From NCBI RefSeq assembly GCF_014200175.1, contig NZ_JACHBD010000001.1:868001-932000 (forward strand): 64,000 bases of DNA. The letters are read 5' to 3'. This document shows positions 1 through 9,554 of this stretch, piece after piece; the stretch's first letter is position 1, and each line of letters begins with the position of its first letter. Source of the stretch: Rhizobium lentis. Lineage in GTDB: Bacteria > Pseudomonadota > Alphaproteobacteria > Rhizobiales > Rhizobiaceae. The notes beneath the pieces were generated by a model. That model ran no database searches and was not told the DNA's origin. It was given only the letters and a program-made list of their open reading frames with translations. Both the position numbers and the translations under genes were made by a program.

Positions 1-1
1 G

Positions 2-1381
2 ATTGCCAATGTGCTCGGAACCACCGGCATTGAATTCTTTCTCGACTCCGCGCTGGAGACGATCATGGACATCCGCGTCCAGCTGTCTTCCTGCGTGCCG
101 GCGACCCATCTCGAAACCGCAGGCGCCGATCTGCCGATCGAGCGTCTCCTGCCCTTCCGCGACCATCCGAAGGTCATCGGTCTCGCCGAATTCATGAATT
201 TCCCCGGCGTGATCCACAAGGATCCCGTCTGCATGGCCAAGCTCGACGCCTTCCAGGGCGGCCATATCGATGGTCATGCGCCGCTTCTTTCCGGCAACGG
301 CCTCAACGGTTATCTCGCAACCGGCATCCGCACCGAGCATGAATGCACCACGGCCGGGGAAGCACTGGAAAAGATCCGCAAAGGCATGCATATCCTCGTG
401 CGCGAGGGTTCCGTGTCGAAGGATCTCGCCGCACTGATCCCCATCATCACCGAGCGGCTTTCACCATATCTCGCGCTTTGCACCGACGACCGCAATCCGC
501 TCGACATCGCCGAACAGGGTCATCTCGATCACATGATCCGCACAGCAATCGCCAACGGCGTCGAGCCCTTGGCGATCTACCGCGCCGCCTCGATTTCGGC
601 CGCCCGCGCTTTCGGTCTCAGCGATCGCGGTCTCGTGGCGCCCGGCTGGCGCGCTGATCTCGTGGTTCTCGACAGTCTGGAAGGCTGCCGCGCCGACATG
701 GTCTTCTCAGCCGGCCGCCGCGTCACCGATGCGCTCTTTTCCACGCGCAAACCGGTCGCTCCGATCGGCCTCGACAGCGTCAGGGCCCGGCCGGTCAACG
801 CCGCCCATTTCGGTGTGCCGGTCGCCGAAGGCGAAACGCCGGTTATCGGCGTCATGCCGGGCAAGATCATCACCGAGCATCGCCGCTACCGGCTGCCCGT
901 CAAAGGTAACGAGACGGCCGTTGATCTTGCCAACGACATCATCAAGGTCGCCGTCATCGAACGCCACGGCAAGAACGGCAACCACGCCAACGGCTTCGTC
1001 CAGGGCTTCGGCCTGAAGAAGGGCGCAATCGCCTCCACCGTCGGTCATGACAGCCACAATATCTGCGTCGTCGGCGTCAGCGAGGATGACATGGCGCGTG
1101 CCGCAAACCGCCTCGGCGAGATCCAGGGCGGCTTTGTCGTCGTGGAGGATGGCAAGGTCACCGGCGAAATCGCCCTGCCCATTGCCGGCTTGATGAGCCT
1201 TGAGCCTTACGAAAAGGTCCGCGATACGTTGCATGATTTGCGCAAGGCCGCCTTCGCGCTCGGCGCAACGTTGGAAGAACCCTTCCTCCAGCTCGCCTTC
1301 CTGCCGCTGCCCGTCATTCCGCACCTGAAGATATCCGACCGCGGCATGGTCGACGTGGACAAATTCTCGCTGATCGGGTGA
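2..1381 (+). CDS. ade: Adenine deaminase, 5' end cut off by window edge
   Basis: Hydrolyses adenine to hypoxanthine and ammonia, feeding purine salvage or oxidation. The frame is open from the first bases, so only about 459 C-terminal residues are visible; the family is usually about 550-600 residues, so roughly the first hundred are missing. The amidohydrolase barrel is recognisable ([31 protein letters not shown]-like [21 protein letters not shown]), followed by the adenine-deaminase C-terminal domain with [12 protein letters not shown]. It converges on the alpha-glucosidase gene 22 bp away. It fits with guaD, xdhABC and the ureide genes elsewhere in the window as part of purine catabolism, although it is not in one operon with them. 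The N-terminal metal-binding HxH motif lies outside the window and cannot be checked. Confidence 0.93.
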   Translation: MANVLGTTGIEFFLDSALETIMDIRVQLSSCVPATHLETAGADLPIERLLPFRDHPKVIGLAEFMNFPGVIHKDPVCMAKLDAFQGGHIDGHAPLLSGNGLNGYLATGIRTEHECTTAGEALEKIRKGMHILVREGSVSKDLAALIPIITERLSPYLALCTDDRNPLDIAEQGHLDHMIRTAIANGVEPLAIYRAASISAARAFGLSDRGLVAPGWRADLVVLDSLEGCRADMVFSAGRRVTDALFSTRKPVAPIGLDSVRARPVNAAHFGVPVAEGETPVIGVMPGKIITEHRRYRLPVKGNETAVDLANDIIKVAVIERHGKNGNHANGFVQGFGLKKGAIASTVGHDSHNICVVGVSEDDMARAANRLGEIQGGFVVVEDGKVTGEIALPIAGLMSLEPYEKVRDTLHDLRKAAFALGATLEEPFLQLAFLPLPVIPHLKISDRGMVDVDKFSLIG

Positions 1382-1403
1382 GCAGCGCCAGGACTATGGG
1401 TGC

Positions 1404-3116
1404 CTACCGCCAGGCTTCCGGTAATTCGCCCTCAACAGGTTTCACCTTGTCGAGCAATTTCGCGCGGCCACTGACCCGCGCACAAAACCCATCCAGGGCT
1501 GCAAGTTTCACCGTACCCGCATCGTTCACGGCCTCGTAGCCCGGCATGGCCAACGGCTCCCCGAGCACGATACCGTCAGGCAGGCGGAAAGCGGCCGGTT
1601 TGCGCGTCAGGTTGAAAACGAACAGCAGTTTTTCCCCGCCCTTTTCGCGGGTGAAGGCGAGCAGGTCCTGGTTGGTGCCGACAAAGGTCATTTCGCCGTC
1701 GATCAGCGCCGGGTGGCTCTTCCGGAAGGCGAGCGTCCTGCGGTAGTGGTGCAGCACCGAGTAGTAGCTGTCCTCCTGCGTATCCACGGAAAGCGCAGCC
1801 TGCTCATAAGGCACCGGCAGCCAGCTCTTTTCCGCCGAGGTGAAGCCCGCATGCGCCTTGCCCGCCTCCCAGGGCATCGGCGTGCGGCATCCGTCGCGGC
1901 CCTTGAACGCCGGCCAGAAACGGATGCCGTAGGGGTCCCGCAGATCCTCGAAAGCAAGCTCCGCCTCCGGCAGGCCCAGCTCCTCACCCTGGTAGAGGCA
2001 GATCGAACCGCGCAGCGCCGCAAGCACTGAGATCGCGAGCTTGGCGATGACAGGCCGCTCTTCTTCCGTGCGTGCGAAACGGCTGACATGGCGCATGACG
2101 TCGTGATTGGAGAAGGCCCAGCAGACCCAGCCATCGGTCACCACCTTCTGGAAGTCCTCGACGCAACCGCGAATATGCTCTGCGGTGAACTCCGGTCCGA
2201 GCAGGTCGAAGGTGTAGCACATGTGCAGCTTGTCGCCGCCGCTCGTATAGGCGCCGACCGTCTTTAGCGAACGCGCCCCATCGCCGACCTCGCCGACAGT
2301 CGTGCGATCCTCGTACTGGTCGAGCAGTGCCCGGAAGCGCTTGAGAAAATCGACATTTTCCGGCTGCGTCTTGTCGTAGAAATGGCTCTGCATGCCGTAC
2401 GGATTGCTGTCGGGCGCATCAAGGCCGGCGTCATCCTCGTCGGGCTCATGCGGCGGATTGCTTCTCAGCTGCTTGTCGCAGAAATAATAGTTCACCGTAT
2501 CCAGCCGGAAGCCGTCGACGCCGCGGTCGAGCCAGAACTTCACCGTCTCCAGCACCGCATCCTGCACTTCTTCGCAATGGAAATTGAGGTCCGGCTGCGA
2601 GGTCAGGAAATTGTGCTGGTAATATTGCCGGCGCACGCCGTCCCATTCCCAGCCCGGCCCGCCGAAGATCGACAGCCAGTTGTTCGGCGCCGTCCCGTCC
2701 GGCTTCGGATCGGCCCAGACATACCAGTCCGCCCTGGGATTGGTCCGGCTCGCCCGGCTCTCGACGAACCAGGGATGCCGGTCCGATGTGTGCGAGATCA
2801 CCTGGTCGATGACCACCCTGATGCCGAGCCTGTGCGCCTCGGCCATCATCTCGTCGAAATCGGCGAGCGTGCCGAAGATCGGGTCGACATCGCAATAGTC
2901 GGAGACGTCATAGCCCATGTCGGCCATCGGCGACTTGAAGAAGGGCGACAGCCAGATCGCATCGACACCGAGGCTGGCAATATACGGCAGCCGGCGGGTG
3001 ATCCCCTTGAGGTCGCCGAGGCCATCGCTGTTGGTGTCTTGAAACGAGCGCGGGTAGACCTGATAGATTACCGCGCCGCGCCACCAATCCGCATTCCCGC
3101 CTGCCTGCAATGCCAT
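1404..3116 (-). CDS. GH13 alpha-glucosidase / oligo-1,6-glucosidase type
   Basis: Cytoplasmic glycoside hydrolase family 13 enzyme of 570 residues, expected to cleave terminal alpha-glucosidic bonds of short oligosaccharides or sucrose-type sugars. The barrel begins at WWRGAVIYQVYPRSF (residues 11-25). The catalytic triad is visible: nucleophile Asp206 in DGFRLDTVNY, acid/base Glu276 in TVGEVGD and Asp339 in FSNHDVMRH. There is no signal peptide. Length and motifs match the rhizobial AglA-like alpha-glucosidases, but the usual agl sugar ABC transporter genes are absent here, so the natural substrate is not given by context. The gene stands alone, converging on adenine deaminase; a 286-bp gap separates its start from oppA. 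Confidence 0.9.
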   Translation of the reverse strand: MALQAGGNADWWRGAVIYQVYPRSFQDTNSDGLGDLKGITRRLPYIASLGVDAIWLSPFFKSPMADMGYDVSDYCDVDPIFGTLADFDEMMAEAHRLGIRVVIDQVISHTSDRHPWFVESRASRTNPRADWYVWADPKPDGTAPNNWLSIFGGPGWEWDGVRRQYYQHNFLTSQPDLNFHCEEVQDAVLETVKFWLDRGVDGFRLDTVNYYFCDKQLRSNPPHEPDEDDAGLDAPDSNPYGMQSHFYDKTQPENVDFLKRFRALLDQYEDRTTVGEVGDGARSLKTVGAYTSGGDKLHMCYTFDLLGPEFTAEHIRGCVEDFQKVVTDGWVCWAFSNHDVMRHVSRFARTEEERPVIAKLAISVLAALRGSICLYQGEELGLPEAELAFEDLRDPYGIRFWPAFKGRDGCRTPMPWEAGKAHAGFTSAEKSWLPVPYEQAALSVDTQEDSYYSVLHHYRRTLAFRKSHPALIDGEMTFVGTNQDLLAFTREKGGEKLLFVFNLTRKPAAFRLPDGIVLGEPLAMPGYEAVNDAGTVKLAALDGFCARVSGRAKLLDKVKPVEGELPEAWR

Positions 3117-3402
3117 CGGCTAGCTCTCCTGTTTCGTTTGCGACCGCCACACTAAAGCGGACGGGGCAAAAGACAACCGGGTGAAGCCTGGAGCAGCGGT
3201 CCAAAACGGTCCGCGACAGTTCGTCGCGATCCGGCAAGAGGAGGGCGCATATAAGCTTGTCCACAACCGGAATCCGGCCTCCGGATTTGGGGTTGCAACG
3301 CAAAGCCTTTGCGATAAGGTGCGCACTGACCTGCACGTAAGAGGTCAAATGTCGGGAACAGATGTCTAATAAAGGCGCAAAGCCTAGAAAGGTGGACCCA
3401 CG

Positions 3403-4983
3403 ATGAACCAGTTCACGAAAAAATTTCTCGCCTCCGCAATGCTTGGCACATTGCTGGCGTTTTCTGCGCATGCTGCCACGCTCAACATTCACAATGGTGG
3501 CGATCCGCAGTCGCTCGATCCGCAGAAGCTTTCCGGCGATTGGGAGAATCGTATTGCCGGCGACATTTTCGAAGGCCTCGTCACCGAGGACGCCAAGGAC
3601 AATCCGATTCCCGGCCAGGCCGAAAGCTGGACGATTTCGCCCGACGGCAAGGTCTACACCTTCAAGCTTCGCGACGGCATCAAGTGGTCCGATGGCCAGC
3701 CGGTAACGGCAGGAGACTTCGTCTTCGCCTTCCAGCGCCTCGTCGACCCGAAGAACGCCGCCGATTATGCCTATCTGCAGTTCACCATCAAGAACGCCGA
3801 AAAGATCAACAAGGGTGAGATCACCGACCTCAACCAGCTTGGCGTCAAGGCGATCGACGACAAGACGCTCGAAATCACACTGGAAAATCCGACCCCCTAT
3901 TTCATCAACGCTCTGATGCACTACACGGCCTATCCGCTGCCGAAGCACGTGGTCGAAGCCAAGGGTCAGGACTGGGTCAAGATCGGCAACATCGTCACCA
4001 ACGGCCCCTATAAGCCGACCGAATGGGTTCCGGGCTCGCATGTCACCACCGTTAAGAACGACCAGTGGTACGGCACCAAGGACCTGAAGATCGACGGCGC
4101 CAAGTTCTTCGTGCTCGAAGATCAGGAAGCCGCGCTGAAACGTTACCGCGCCGGCGAATTCGATATCCTCACCGACTTCCCGACCGATCAGTACGAATGG
4201 ATGAAGAAGAACCTGCCGGGCCAGGCGCATGTCGCCCCCTTCTCCGGCCTCTATTATTATGTCGTCAACTCGCAGAAGCCGCCCTTCAGCGACAAGCGCG
4301 TCCGCCAGGCACTGTCGATGGCGATCAACCGTGAAGTGATCGGCCCGCAGATCCTCGGCACCGGCGAACTGCCGGCCTATTCCTGGGTTCCGCCGGGCAC
4401 CGCCAATTACGGCGAGCCCGCCTATGTCAGCTGGAAGGACCTGCCCTATAAGGACAAGGTCGCCGAAGCCAAGAAGCTGCTCGCTGAGGCCGGCTTCGGT
4501 CCGGACAAGCCGCTCCATGCCGTCCTCAGCTACAACACCAACGACAACCACAAGCGCATCGCGGTGGCGATCGCCTCCATGTGGAAGCCGCTCGGCGTCG
4601 ATGTCGAGCTCGTCAATGCCGAAACCAAGGTGCATTACGACCAGATGCAGCGTGGTCAGGTCGAAATCGGCCGTGCCGGCTGGCTTGCCGACTATAACGA
4701 CCCGGACAACTTCCTGAATCTCCTGGTCACGGGCGTGCAGATGAACTACGGCCGCTGGTCCAATCCTGATTACGATAAGATGATCAAGGACGGCAATGCG
4801 GAGACGGATCTGAAGAAGCGCGCCGAGATCTTCAAGAAGGCCGAGCAGCTGGCGCTGGATGAATCCGCCGCCCTGCCGATCTACTACTACGTCTCGAAGA
4901 ACGTCGTTTCGCCGAAGGTCGAAGGCTTCGTCGACAACATCCAGGACATCCACCGCACGCGCTGGCTGTCGATGAAAGAGTAA
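3403..4983 (+). CDS. oppA: Peptide ABC transporter, periplasmic binding protein (OppA-like)
   Basis: Solute-binding protein of family 5 (SBP_bac_5), 526 residues, with a Sec signal peptide of about 24 residues (MNQFTKKFLA...AFSAHA). It would capture oligopeptides in the periplasm and deliver them to the OppBC channel. The family signature region is near GDIFEGLVTEDAKDNPIPG and the core reads AESWTISPDGKVYTFKLR. The ATG is preceded by AAAGGTGG at a good distance. It is the first gene of a five-gene operon, with the permeases following after 48 bp. Substrate range cannot be read from sequence; murein peptides, opines or other peptides are possible alternatives. Confidence 0.92.
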   Translation: MNQFTKKFLASAMLGTLLAFSAHAATLNIHNGGDPQSLDPQKLSGDWENRIAGDIFEGLVTEDAKDNPIPGQAESWTISPDGKVYTFKLRDGIKWSDGQPVTAGDFVFAFQRLVDPKNAADYAYLQFTIKNAEKINKGEITDLNQLGVKAIDDKTLEITLENPTPYFINALMHYTAYPLPKHVVEAKGQDWVKIGNIVTNGPYKPTEWVPGSHVTTVKNDQWYGTKDLKIDGAKFFVLEDQEAALKRYRAGEFDILTDFPTDQYEWMKKNLPGQAHVAPFSGLYYYVVNSQKPPFSDKRVRQALSMAINREVIGPQILGTGELPAYSWVPPGTANYGEPAYVSWKDLPYKDKVAEAKKLLAEAGFGPDKPLHAVLSYNTNDNHKRIAVAIASMWKPLGVDVELVNAETKVHYDQMQRGQVEIGRAGWLADYNDPDNFLNLLVTGVQMNYGRWSNPDYDKMIKDGNAETDLKKRAEIFKKAEQLALDESAALPIYYYVSKNVVSPKVEGFVDNIQDIHRTRWLSMKE

Positions 4984-5031
4984 GGGAAAACGGCTCTTCC
5001 CGCCTCTCGCGGGAAGGGCCGGCCCACGACC

Positions 5032-5955
5032 ATGATCAAATACGCCCTCCGTCGCCTGCTATCGACGATCCCGGTTCTGTGGATCGCCGTCACAGCCTGC
5101 TTTTTTGTTTTGCGCCTTGCCCCCGGCGGTCCCTTCGATGGTGAAAGGCCATTGCCGCCGGTGATCCTGAAAAACCTTGCGGTTCACTACAACCTCGATA
5201 AGCCGCTGATCCAGCAGTACCTGATCTACGTCGGCGACCTGCTCCGCGGCGATCTCGGCCCCTCTTTCGCCAGCGAGGACTTCACCGTCGCCCAGCAGAT
5301 CATGATCGGTCTGCCTTATACCTTCACCATCGGCACGGCTGCCTTTCTGATCGCCATCATCGTCGGCGTGGCCGTCGGCTGTCTTGGCGCGCTCTACCAG
5401 AACAAGTCGCCGGATTACATTCTCGGCGCGCTGATTCTGGTCGGCGTCGTGCTGCCGAACTTCCTCATCGCGCCGATCCTGCAGCTGATCTTCGGCATTC
5501 ACCTCGCCTGGTTTCCGGTCGGTGGCTGGGGTGACGGCTCGATCAAATATCTGATCCTGCCGATCGTCGTTCTGGCCCTGCCGCATGCGGGCCGCATCTC
5601 GCGCATCACCCGCGGCTCGATGATCGAGGTGATGAACCAGAACTTCATCCGAACCGCCAAGGCCAAGGGCATTGGCCCACGGCTGACCGTCATGCGCCAT
5701 GCGCTAAAACCGGCCATGATGCCCGTCGTCTCCTATTTGGGTCCGGCTGCAAGCTATCTTCTCACCGGCTCGCTTGTTGTCGAAAGCATCTTCGGATTGC
5801 CCGGCATCGGCCGATATTTCGTCAACGCAGCCCTCAATCGCGACTACGGCATGGTTCTCGGCACGGTCATCTTCTACATGGTGCTGATCGTGTTTCTGAA
5901 TCTTCTCGTCGATATCGCCTATGCCTGGCTCGATCCGAAAGTGAGAAACCGATGA
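5032..5955 (+). CDS. oppB: Peptide ABC transporter permease OppB
   Basis: Inner-membrane permease of 307 residues with the standard DppB/OppB build: an N-terminal helix (MIKYALRRLLSTIPVLWIAV), a periplasmic stretch starting LAPGGPFDGERPLP, and then several membrane segments of the BPD_transp_1 domain. The EAA loop that contacts the ATPases is visible as RTAKAKGIGPRLTVMRHALK. The LAPGGPFDxE motif near residue 25 is characteristic of the OppB rather than the DppB branch. The stop overlaps the oppC start by 4 bp (ATGA), showing translational coupling. Confidence 0.93.
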   Translation: MIKYALRRLLSTIPVLWIAVTACFFVLRLAPGGPFDGERPLPPVILKNLAVHYNLDKPLIQQYLIYVGDLLRGDLGPSFASEDFTVAQQIMIGLPYTFTIGTAAFLIAIIVGVAVGCLGALYQNKSPDYILGALILVGVVLPNFLIAPILQLIFGIHLAWFPVGGWGDGSIKYLILPIVVLALPHAGRISRITRGSMIEVMNQNFIRTAKAKGIGPRLTVMRHALKPAMMPVVSYLGPAASYLLTGSLVVESIFGLPGIGRYFVNAALNRDYGMVLGTVIFYMVLIVFLNLLVDIAYAWLDPKVRNR

Positions 5956-6869
5956 TCCTCAACCCCGCAAAACGCGAGCTGCTCGCTGAGGAGCTTTTGC
6001 AGGCGGAGGGCTTGGCGCCCGAAGGCCGCTCGCTGACCAGGGATGCACTGCGCCGGCTCGGACGCAACAAGGCGGCCGTGCTGTCGCTCGCCGTCCTGGC
6101 GCTCTTGATCCTCGCCGCTTTCCTCGGCCCCTGGTTCATTCCCTTCAACTATGAGGATCCGGACTGGGCGGCCTTCCGCATTCCGCCGTCGATCGAGACC
6201 GGCCACTATTTCGGCACCGACCCGAACGGCCGCGACCTTCTTGCCCGCGTCCTCTACGGCACCCGGGTCTCGCTTGCGGTCGCACTGACGGCAACCGTCG
6301 TGTCGGTCGTCATCGGCGTGCTTTACGGCGCGATCTCGGGCTATATTGGCGGCAGGCTGGATGCGATCATGATGCGCTTCGTCGATATCATGTATGCGCT
6401 CCCGTACATCCTTTTCGTCATTCTCTTGATGGTGATCTTCGGCCGCAACGTCTATCTGCTCTTTGCCGCGATCGGCGCGCTCGAATGGCTGACCATGGCC
6501 CGCATCGTGCGCGGCCAGACCCTGTCGATCAAGCATCGCGAATTCATCGAGGCGGCGCGCGCCTCCGGGCAGCGGCCGTTCAAGATCATCGTCAAGCACA
6601 TCATTCCGAACCTCGTCGGCCCTGTGGTCATTTTCGCGGCGCTGACCGTGCCCGAAATCATCGCCACCGAAAGCTTCCTATCCTATCTCGGCTTCGGCGT
6701 GCAGGAACCACTGACCTCGCTCGGGACGCTGATCGCCGAGGGAACCGACGCAATGGAAAGCATGCCCTGGCTGCTGATCTTCCCCGCCAGCTTCCTCGTG
6801 GCCCTGCTGCTCAGTCTGCTCTTCATCGGCGACGGCCTGCGCGACGCGTTCGACCCGAAGGATCGATAG
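5952..6869 (+). CDS. oppC: Peptide ABC transporter permease OppC
   Basis: Second permease subunit, 305 residues. It has the OppC N-terminal extension (SLTRDALRRLGRNKAAVLS) ahead of the first membrane helix, a periplasmic segment containing GTDPNGRDLLARVLYGTRVSL, which is diagnostic for OppC/DppC, and the EAA loop EAARASGQRPFKIIVKHIIPN. It pairs with OppB to form the channel. It overlaps oppB by 4 bp and ends 1 bp before oppD, so all are made from one transcript. Confidence 0.93.
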   Translation: MILNPAKRELLAEELLQAEGLAPEGRSLTRDALRRLGRNKAAVLSLAVLALLILAAFLGPWFIPFNYEDPDWAAFRIPPSIETGHYFGTDPNGRDLLARVLYGTRVSLAVALTATVVSVVIGVLYGAISGYIGGRLDAIMMRFVDIMYALPYILFVILLMVIFGRNVYLLFAAIGALEWLTMARIVRGQTLSIKHREFIEAARASGQRPFKIIVKHIIPNLVGPVVIFAALTVPEIIATESFLSYLGFGVQEPLTSLGTLIAEGTDAMESMPWLLIFPASFLVALLLSLLFIGDGLRDAFDPKDR

Positions 6870-6870
6870 A

Positions 6871-7872
6871 ATGCTCCAGGAAAAAGACATCCTGCTCGAA
6901 CTCAACGACTACTCAATCACCTTCGCGACGCCTGACGGCGAGGTGAAGGCAGTCTCGAATATGAACCTCACCGTGCGGCGCGGCGAGCGCGTCGCGATCG
7001 TCGGCGAGTCCGGCTCCGGCAAAAGTCAGACCTTCCTCGGCATCATGGGTCTGCTGGCCAAGAACGGCGCCACGACGGGCCAGGCGCTGCTCGAAGGCAA
7101 GGACGTGCTGTCGCTGAAACCGCGCGAGCTCGATCAGATCCGCGGCAAGGACATGGCGATGGTCTTCCAGGACCCTATGACCGCGCTCAATCCGTCGCTG
7201 AAGATTTCGAGGCAGCTGACCGAACAGCTCGAGGTTCATCGCGGCCTGACGGCCCGCGCGGCATCGGACGCTGCCCTCGATATGCTGAAACGCGTCGGCA
7301 TTCCGGATCCGACCCGGCGGTTCCACCTCTATCCGCACGAACTCTCCGGCGGCATGCGCCAGCGCATCGTCATTGCCATGGCGCTACTGACCAAGCCGAA
7401 GCTTCTGATCGCCGACGAACCGACGACGGCACTCGACGTCACCATTCAGGCGCAGATCCTCGATCTTTTCAACGATCTGACGGCAGAGATGAACACGGCG
7501 CTGGTGATGATCACCCACGATCTCGGGGTGGTCGCAGGCCTCGCCGACCGCGTCGCCGTCATGTATGCCGGCCGCATCGTCGAGGAAGCGCCTGTCGACG
7601 AACTCTTCGACAACCCGGCCCATCCCTATACGGCGGCACTGCATGCCTCCATCCCGCGGCCGGACCAGGATGTCGACGACCTCGTCGTCATTCCCGGCCG
7701 ACCGCCGAACCTGCAGCACCTGCCGAAGGGCTGCAATTTCTCGCCGCGCTGTTCGCAGGTCCAGAATGATTGCATCGACCGTCCGCCGCCGCTCGAGACG
7801 CTGGCGCCGCGCCATTGCGCCGCTTGTTACCACCCGTTCCCGCGCCGTGAGGAGTTGCTGAACCATGGCTGA
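6871..7872 (+). CDS. oppD: Peptide ABC transporter ATPase OppD
   Basis: Cytoplasmic ATPase subunit of 333 residues. Walker A is GESGSGKS (residues 45-52), the ABC signature is LSGGMRQR and Walker B is [12 protein letters not shown], followed by the H-loop MITHDLGVV. The C-terminal oligopeptide-transporter extension has the cysteine-rich pattern [14 protein letters not shown]...CAACYHP, which in this family can carry an iron-sulfur cluster. The end overlaps the start of oppF by 8 bp. Confidence 0.94.
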   Translation: MLQEKDILLELNDYSITFATPDGEVKAVSNMNLTVRRGERVAIVGESGSGKSQTFLGIMGLLAKNGATTGQALLEGKDVLSLKPRELDQIRGKDMAMVFQDPMTALNPSLKISRQLTEQLEVHRGLTARAASDAALDMLKRVGIPDPTRRFHLYPHELSGGMRQRIVIAMALLTKPKLLIADEPTTALDVTIQAQILDLFNDLTAEMNTALVMITHDLGVVAGLADRVAVMYAGRIVEEAPVDELFDNPAHPYTAALHASIPRPDQDVDDLVVIPGRPPNLQHLPKGCNFSPRCSQVQNDCIDRPPPLETLAPRHCAACYHPFPRREELLNHG

Positions 7873-8851
7873 GCGATCGCTGCTGAGGGTCGAAAACCTG
7901 ACGACCCAATTCGAACTGCCGGCGAAAGGCCTCTTCAAGCCACCGGTCTTCCTGACTGCGGTCAACAATGTCAGCTTCGATCTCGCCGAAGGCCGTACCC
8001 TCGGCATCGTCGGCGAATCCGGCTGCGGTAAATCCACGCTCGGCCGCTCGATCCTGCGGCTCTTGAAATCGCAGAAGGGCCGCGTCCTCTGGCAGGGACG
8101 CAATCTTCTTGACCTCACGGAGGAGGAAATGCGTGCCGCGCGCCGCGACATGCAGATCATCTTCCAGGATCCGATCGCCTCGCTCGACCCGCGCATGACG
8201 GTTGGAGACATCATCGCCGAGCCGCTGACGGTCTTCGAAACGAAGCTTTCGAAGGCCGAGCGTACCCAGCGCGTGCGCGAAATCATGAGCGCCGTCGGTC
8301 TGGTGCCTGAGATGATCAACCGGTATCCGCACGAATTCTCTGGCGGCCAGGCGCAACGCATCGGGATAGCGCGGGCGATCGTCACCAAACCGAAGCTCAT
8401 CGTCTGCGACGAGCCGGTTTCGGCTCTCGACGTTTCGATTCAAGGTCAGGTCATTACGCTCCTGCGCAGGCTGCGAAAGGAATTCGGCCTGACGCTAATT
8501 TTCATCAGCCACGACCTCTCCGTCGTGCGCCTGATCTCCGACGATGTGCTGGTGCTCTATCTCGGCCGCGTAGTGGAATCAGGCGACTGCGCCACCGTCT
8601 TCGATCATCCCGCCCATCCCTATACCCAGGCGCTCTTTTCCGCGGCGCCGATCCCGGATCCGAAGCTTGCGCGCCTGCGCACCCGCATCCGCCTGCAGGG
8701 GGATCCGCCCTCGCCGCTCAACCCGCCGAAAGGCTGCGTCTTCTCTCCGCGCTGCTGGAAGGCGACCGACATCTGCCGCACCGAAATGCCGCCGACCGAG
8801 GAAGTCCGGCCCGGCCAGAGGGCCGCCTGCTATCATATGGACAGGCCGTGA
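7865..8851 (+). CDS. oppF: Peptide ABC transporter ATPase OppF
   Basis: Second ATPase subunit, 328 residues, with Walker A GESGCGKS (50-57), signature FSGGQAQR and Walker B LIVCDEPVSALD. The C-terminal extension holds the CVFSPRCWKATDIC...CYHM cysteine pattern. With OppD it would power peptide import as a heterodimer. It is the last gene of the opp operon: a GC-rich hairpin with a T-run starts 9 bp after the stop codon. Confidence 0.94.
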   Translation: MAERSLLRVENLTTQFELPAKGLFKPPVFLTAVNNVSFDLAEGRTLGIVGESGCGKSTLGRSILRLLKSQKGRVLWQGRNLLDLTEEEMRAARRDMQIIFQDPIASLDPRMTVGDIIAEPLTVFETKLSKAERTQRVREIMSAVGLVPEMINRYPHEFSGGQAQRIGIARAIVTKPKLIVCDEPVSALDVSIQGQVITLLRRLRKEFGLTLIFISHDLSVVRLISDDVLVLYLGRVVESGDCATVFDHPAHPYTQALFSAAPIPDPKLARLRTRIRLQGDPPSPLNPPKGCVFSPRCWKATDICRTEMPPTEEVRPGQRAACYHMDRP

Positions 8852-8859
8852 ATGGATGA

Positions 8860-8887
8860 GGGCCGCATGAAGCGGCCTTCGCTTTTT
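8860..8887 (+). terminator. Intrinsic terminator of the opp operon
   Basis: Perfect 6-bp GC stem GGCCGC (8861-8866) and GCGGCC (8872-8877) with a 5-nt loop, followed by TTCGCTTTTT. It lies directly behind the oppF stop codon and fits a Rho-independent terminator. Confidence 0.8.
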
Positions 8888-9028
8888 CGAAGCGCTTGTC
8901 ACGTCTCATTTGCGGCGAAATGACCAAAACACAGTTACTTCCGAATCTATAGTCTCCGCTAAGAAAGATTTAGATGCGCATATGCTATGCCTTTCTCCGC
9001 CTAATCATGGGCTTGGGGAACCGCAAAT

Positions 9029-9370
9029 ATGAAATCGAAACTGCCCGGATTGATCGTGCTTGCCGCCGCGATTATTGCCACCTCCGCCGTATCGTCACAG
9101 GCCGAAGATCTGAAATTCCAGCTCACCAACGGGACCAAGTCCGTCCTGACGCGCTTCTACAGCTCGCCGACGGGCGTCAACAGCTGGGAAGAAGACGTGT
9201 TCGGCGAGGATGTCCTCAATCCGGGCGAGACCGTGAACATCACCATCGCCGACGGCCGCACCGTCTGCAAATATGACATGCGCTTCGAGTTCGACGAAGA
9301 CTCGGACCTCGACACCACCGAAGACACGCAGGATCTTTGCGCGCTCGGCAGCTACACCATCCACGAATAA
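9029..9370 (+). CDS. Small exported protein of unknown function
   Basis: I do not recognise the family. The 113-residue product starts with a clear Sec signal peptide (MKSKLPGLIVLAAAIIATSAVSSQA, cleavage probably before EDLKF). The mature part of about 88 residues is acidic and ends in an Asp/Glu-rich stretch (EFDEDSDLDTTEDTQD). It has two cysteines that could form one disulfide. The pattern resembles small exported proteins with a conserved N-G-T-..-L-x-x-F-Y-x-S-P core (TNGTKSVLTRFYSSP), probably a beta-sandwich. It stands alone between two terminators, so the neighbours say nothing about its role. Confidence 0.75.
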   Translation: MKSKLPGLIVLAAAIIATSAVSSQAEDLKFQLTNGTKSVLTRFYSSPTGVNSWEEDVFGEDVLNPGETVNITIADGRTVCKYDMRFEFDEDSDLDTTEDTQDLCALGSYTIHE

Positions 9371-9385
9371 ACACCTTTCGCGATC

Positions 9386-9420
9386 GCCGCCTTCGCTTGA
9401 CCGCCAAGGCGGCTTTCGGT
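9386..9420 (+). terminator. Terminator after the small exported protein
   Basis: Perfect 8-bp inverted repeat GCCGCCTT (9386-9393) and AAGGCGGC (9406-9413) around a 12-nt loop, followed by TTTCGGTTCCTT. It starts 16 bp after the stop codon of the preceding gene. Confidence 0.7.
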
Positions 9421-9554
9421 TCCTTGTCACAATGGCGCTCGCAATATCGACGCTTGTCACTCCGCGCGGCTCCGCGTATCAGCGGATGGAGCATTAATTC
9501 AAAGCGATAGAGCGGCCTGTTGCATCAGCGGCGCTCCAATGCCCGGAGGACAAG

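Noticed and set aside
2908..4953. A 681-codon open frame on the minus strand
   Set aside because: It is antisense to oppA and the start of the alpha-glucosidase gene. Its product has no recognisable domain and the amino-acid composition typical of GC-rich shadow frames.
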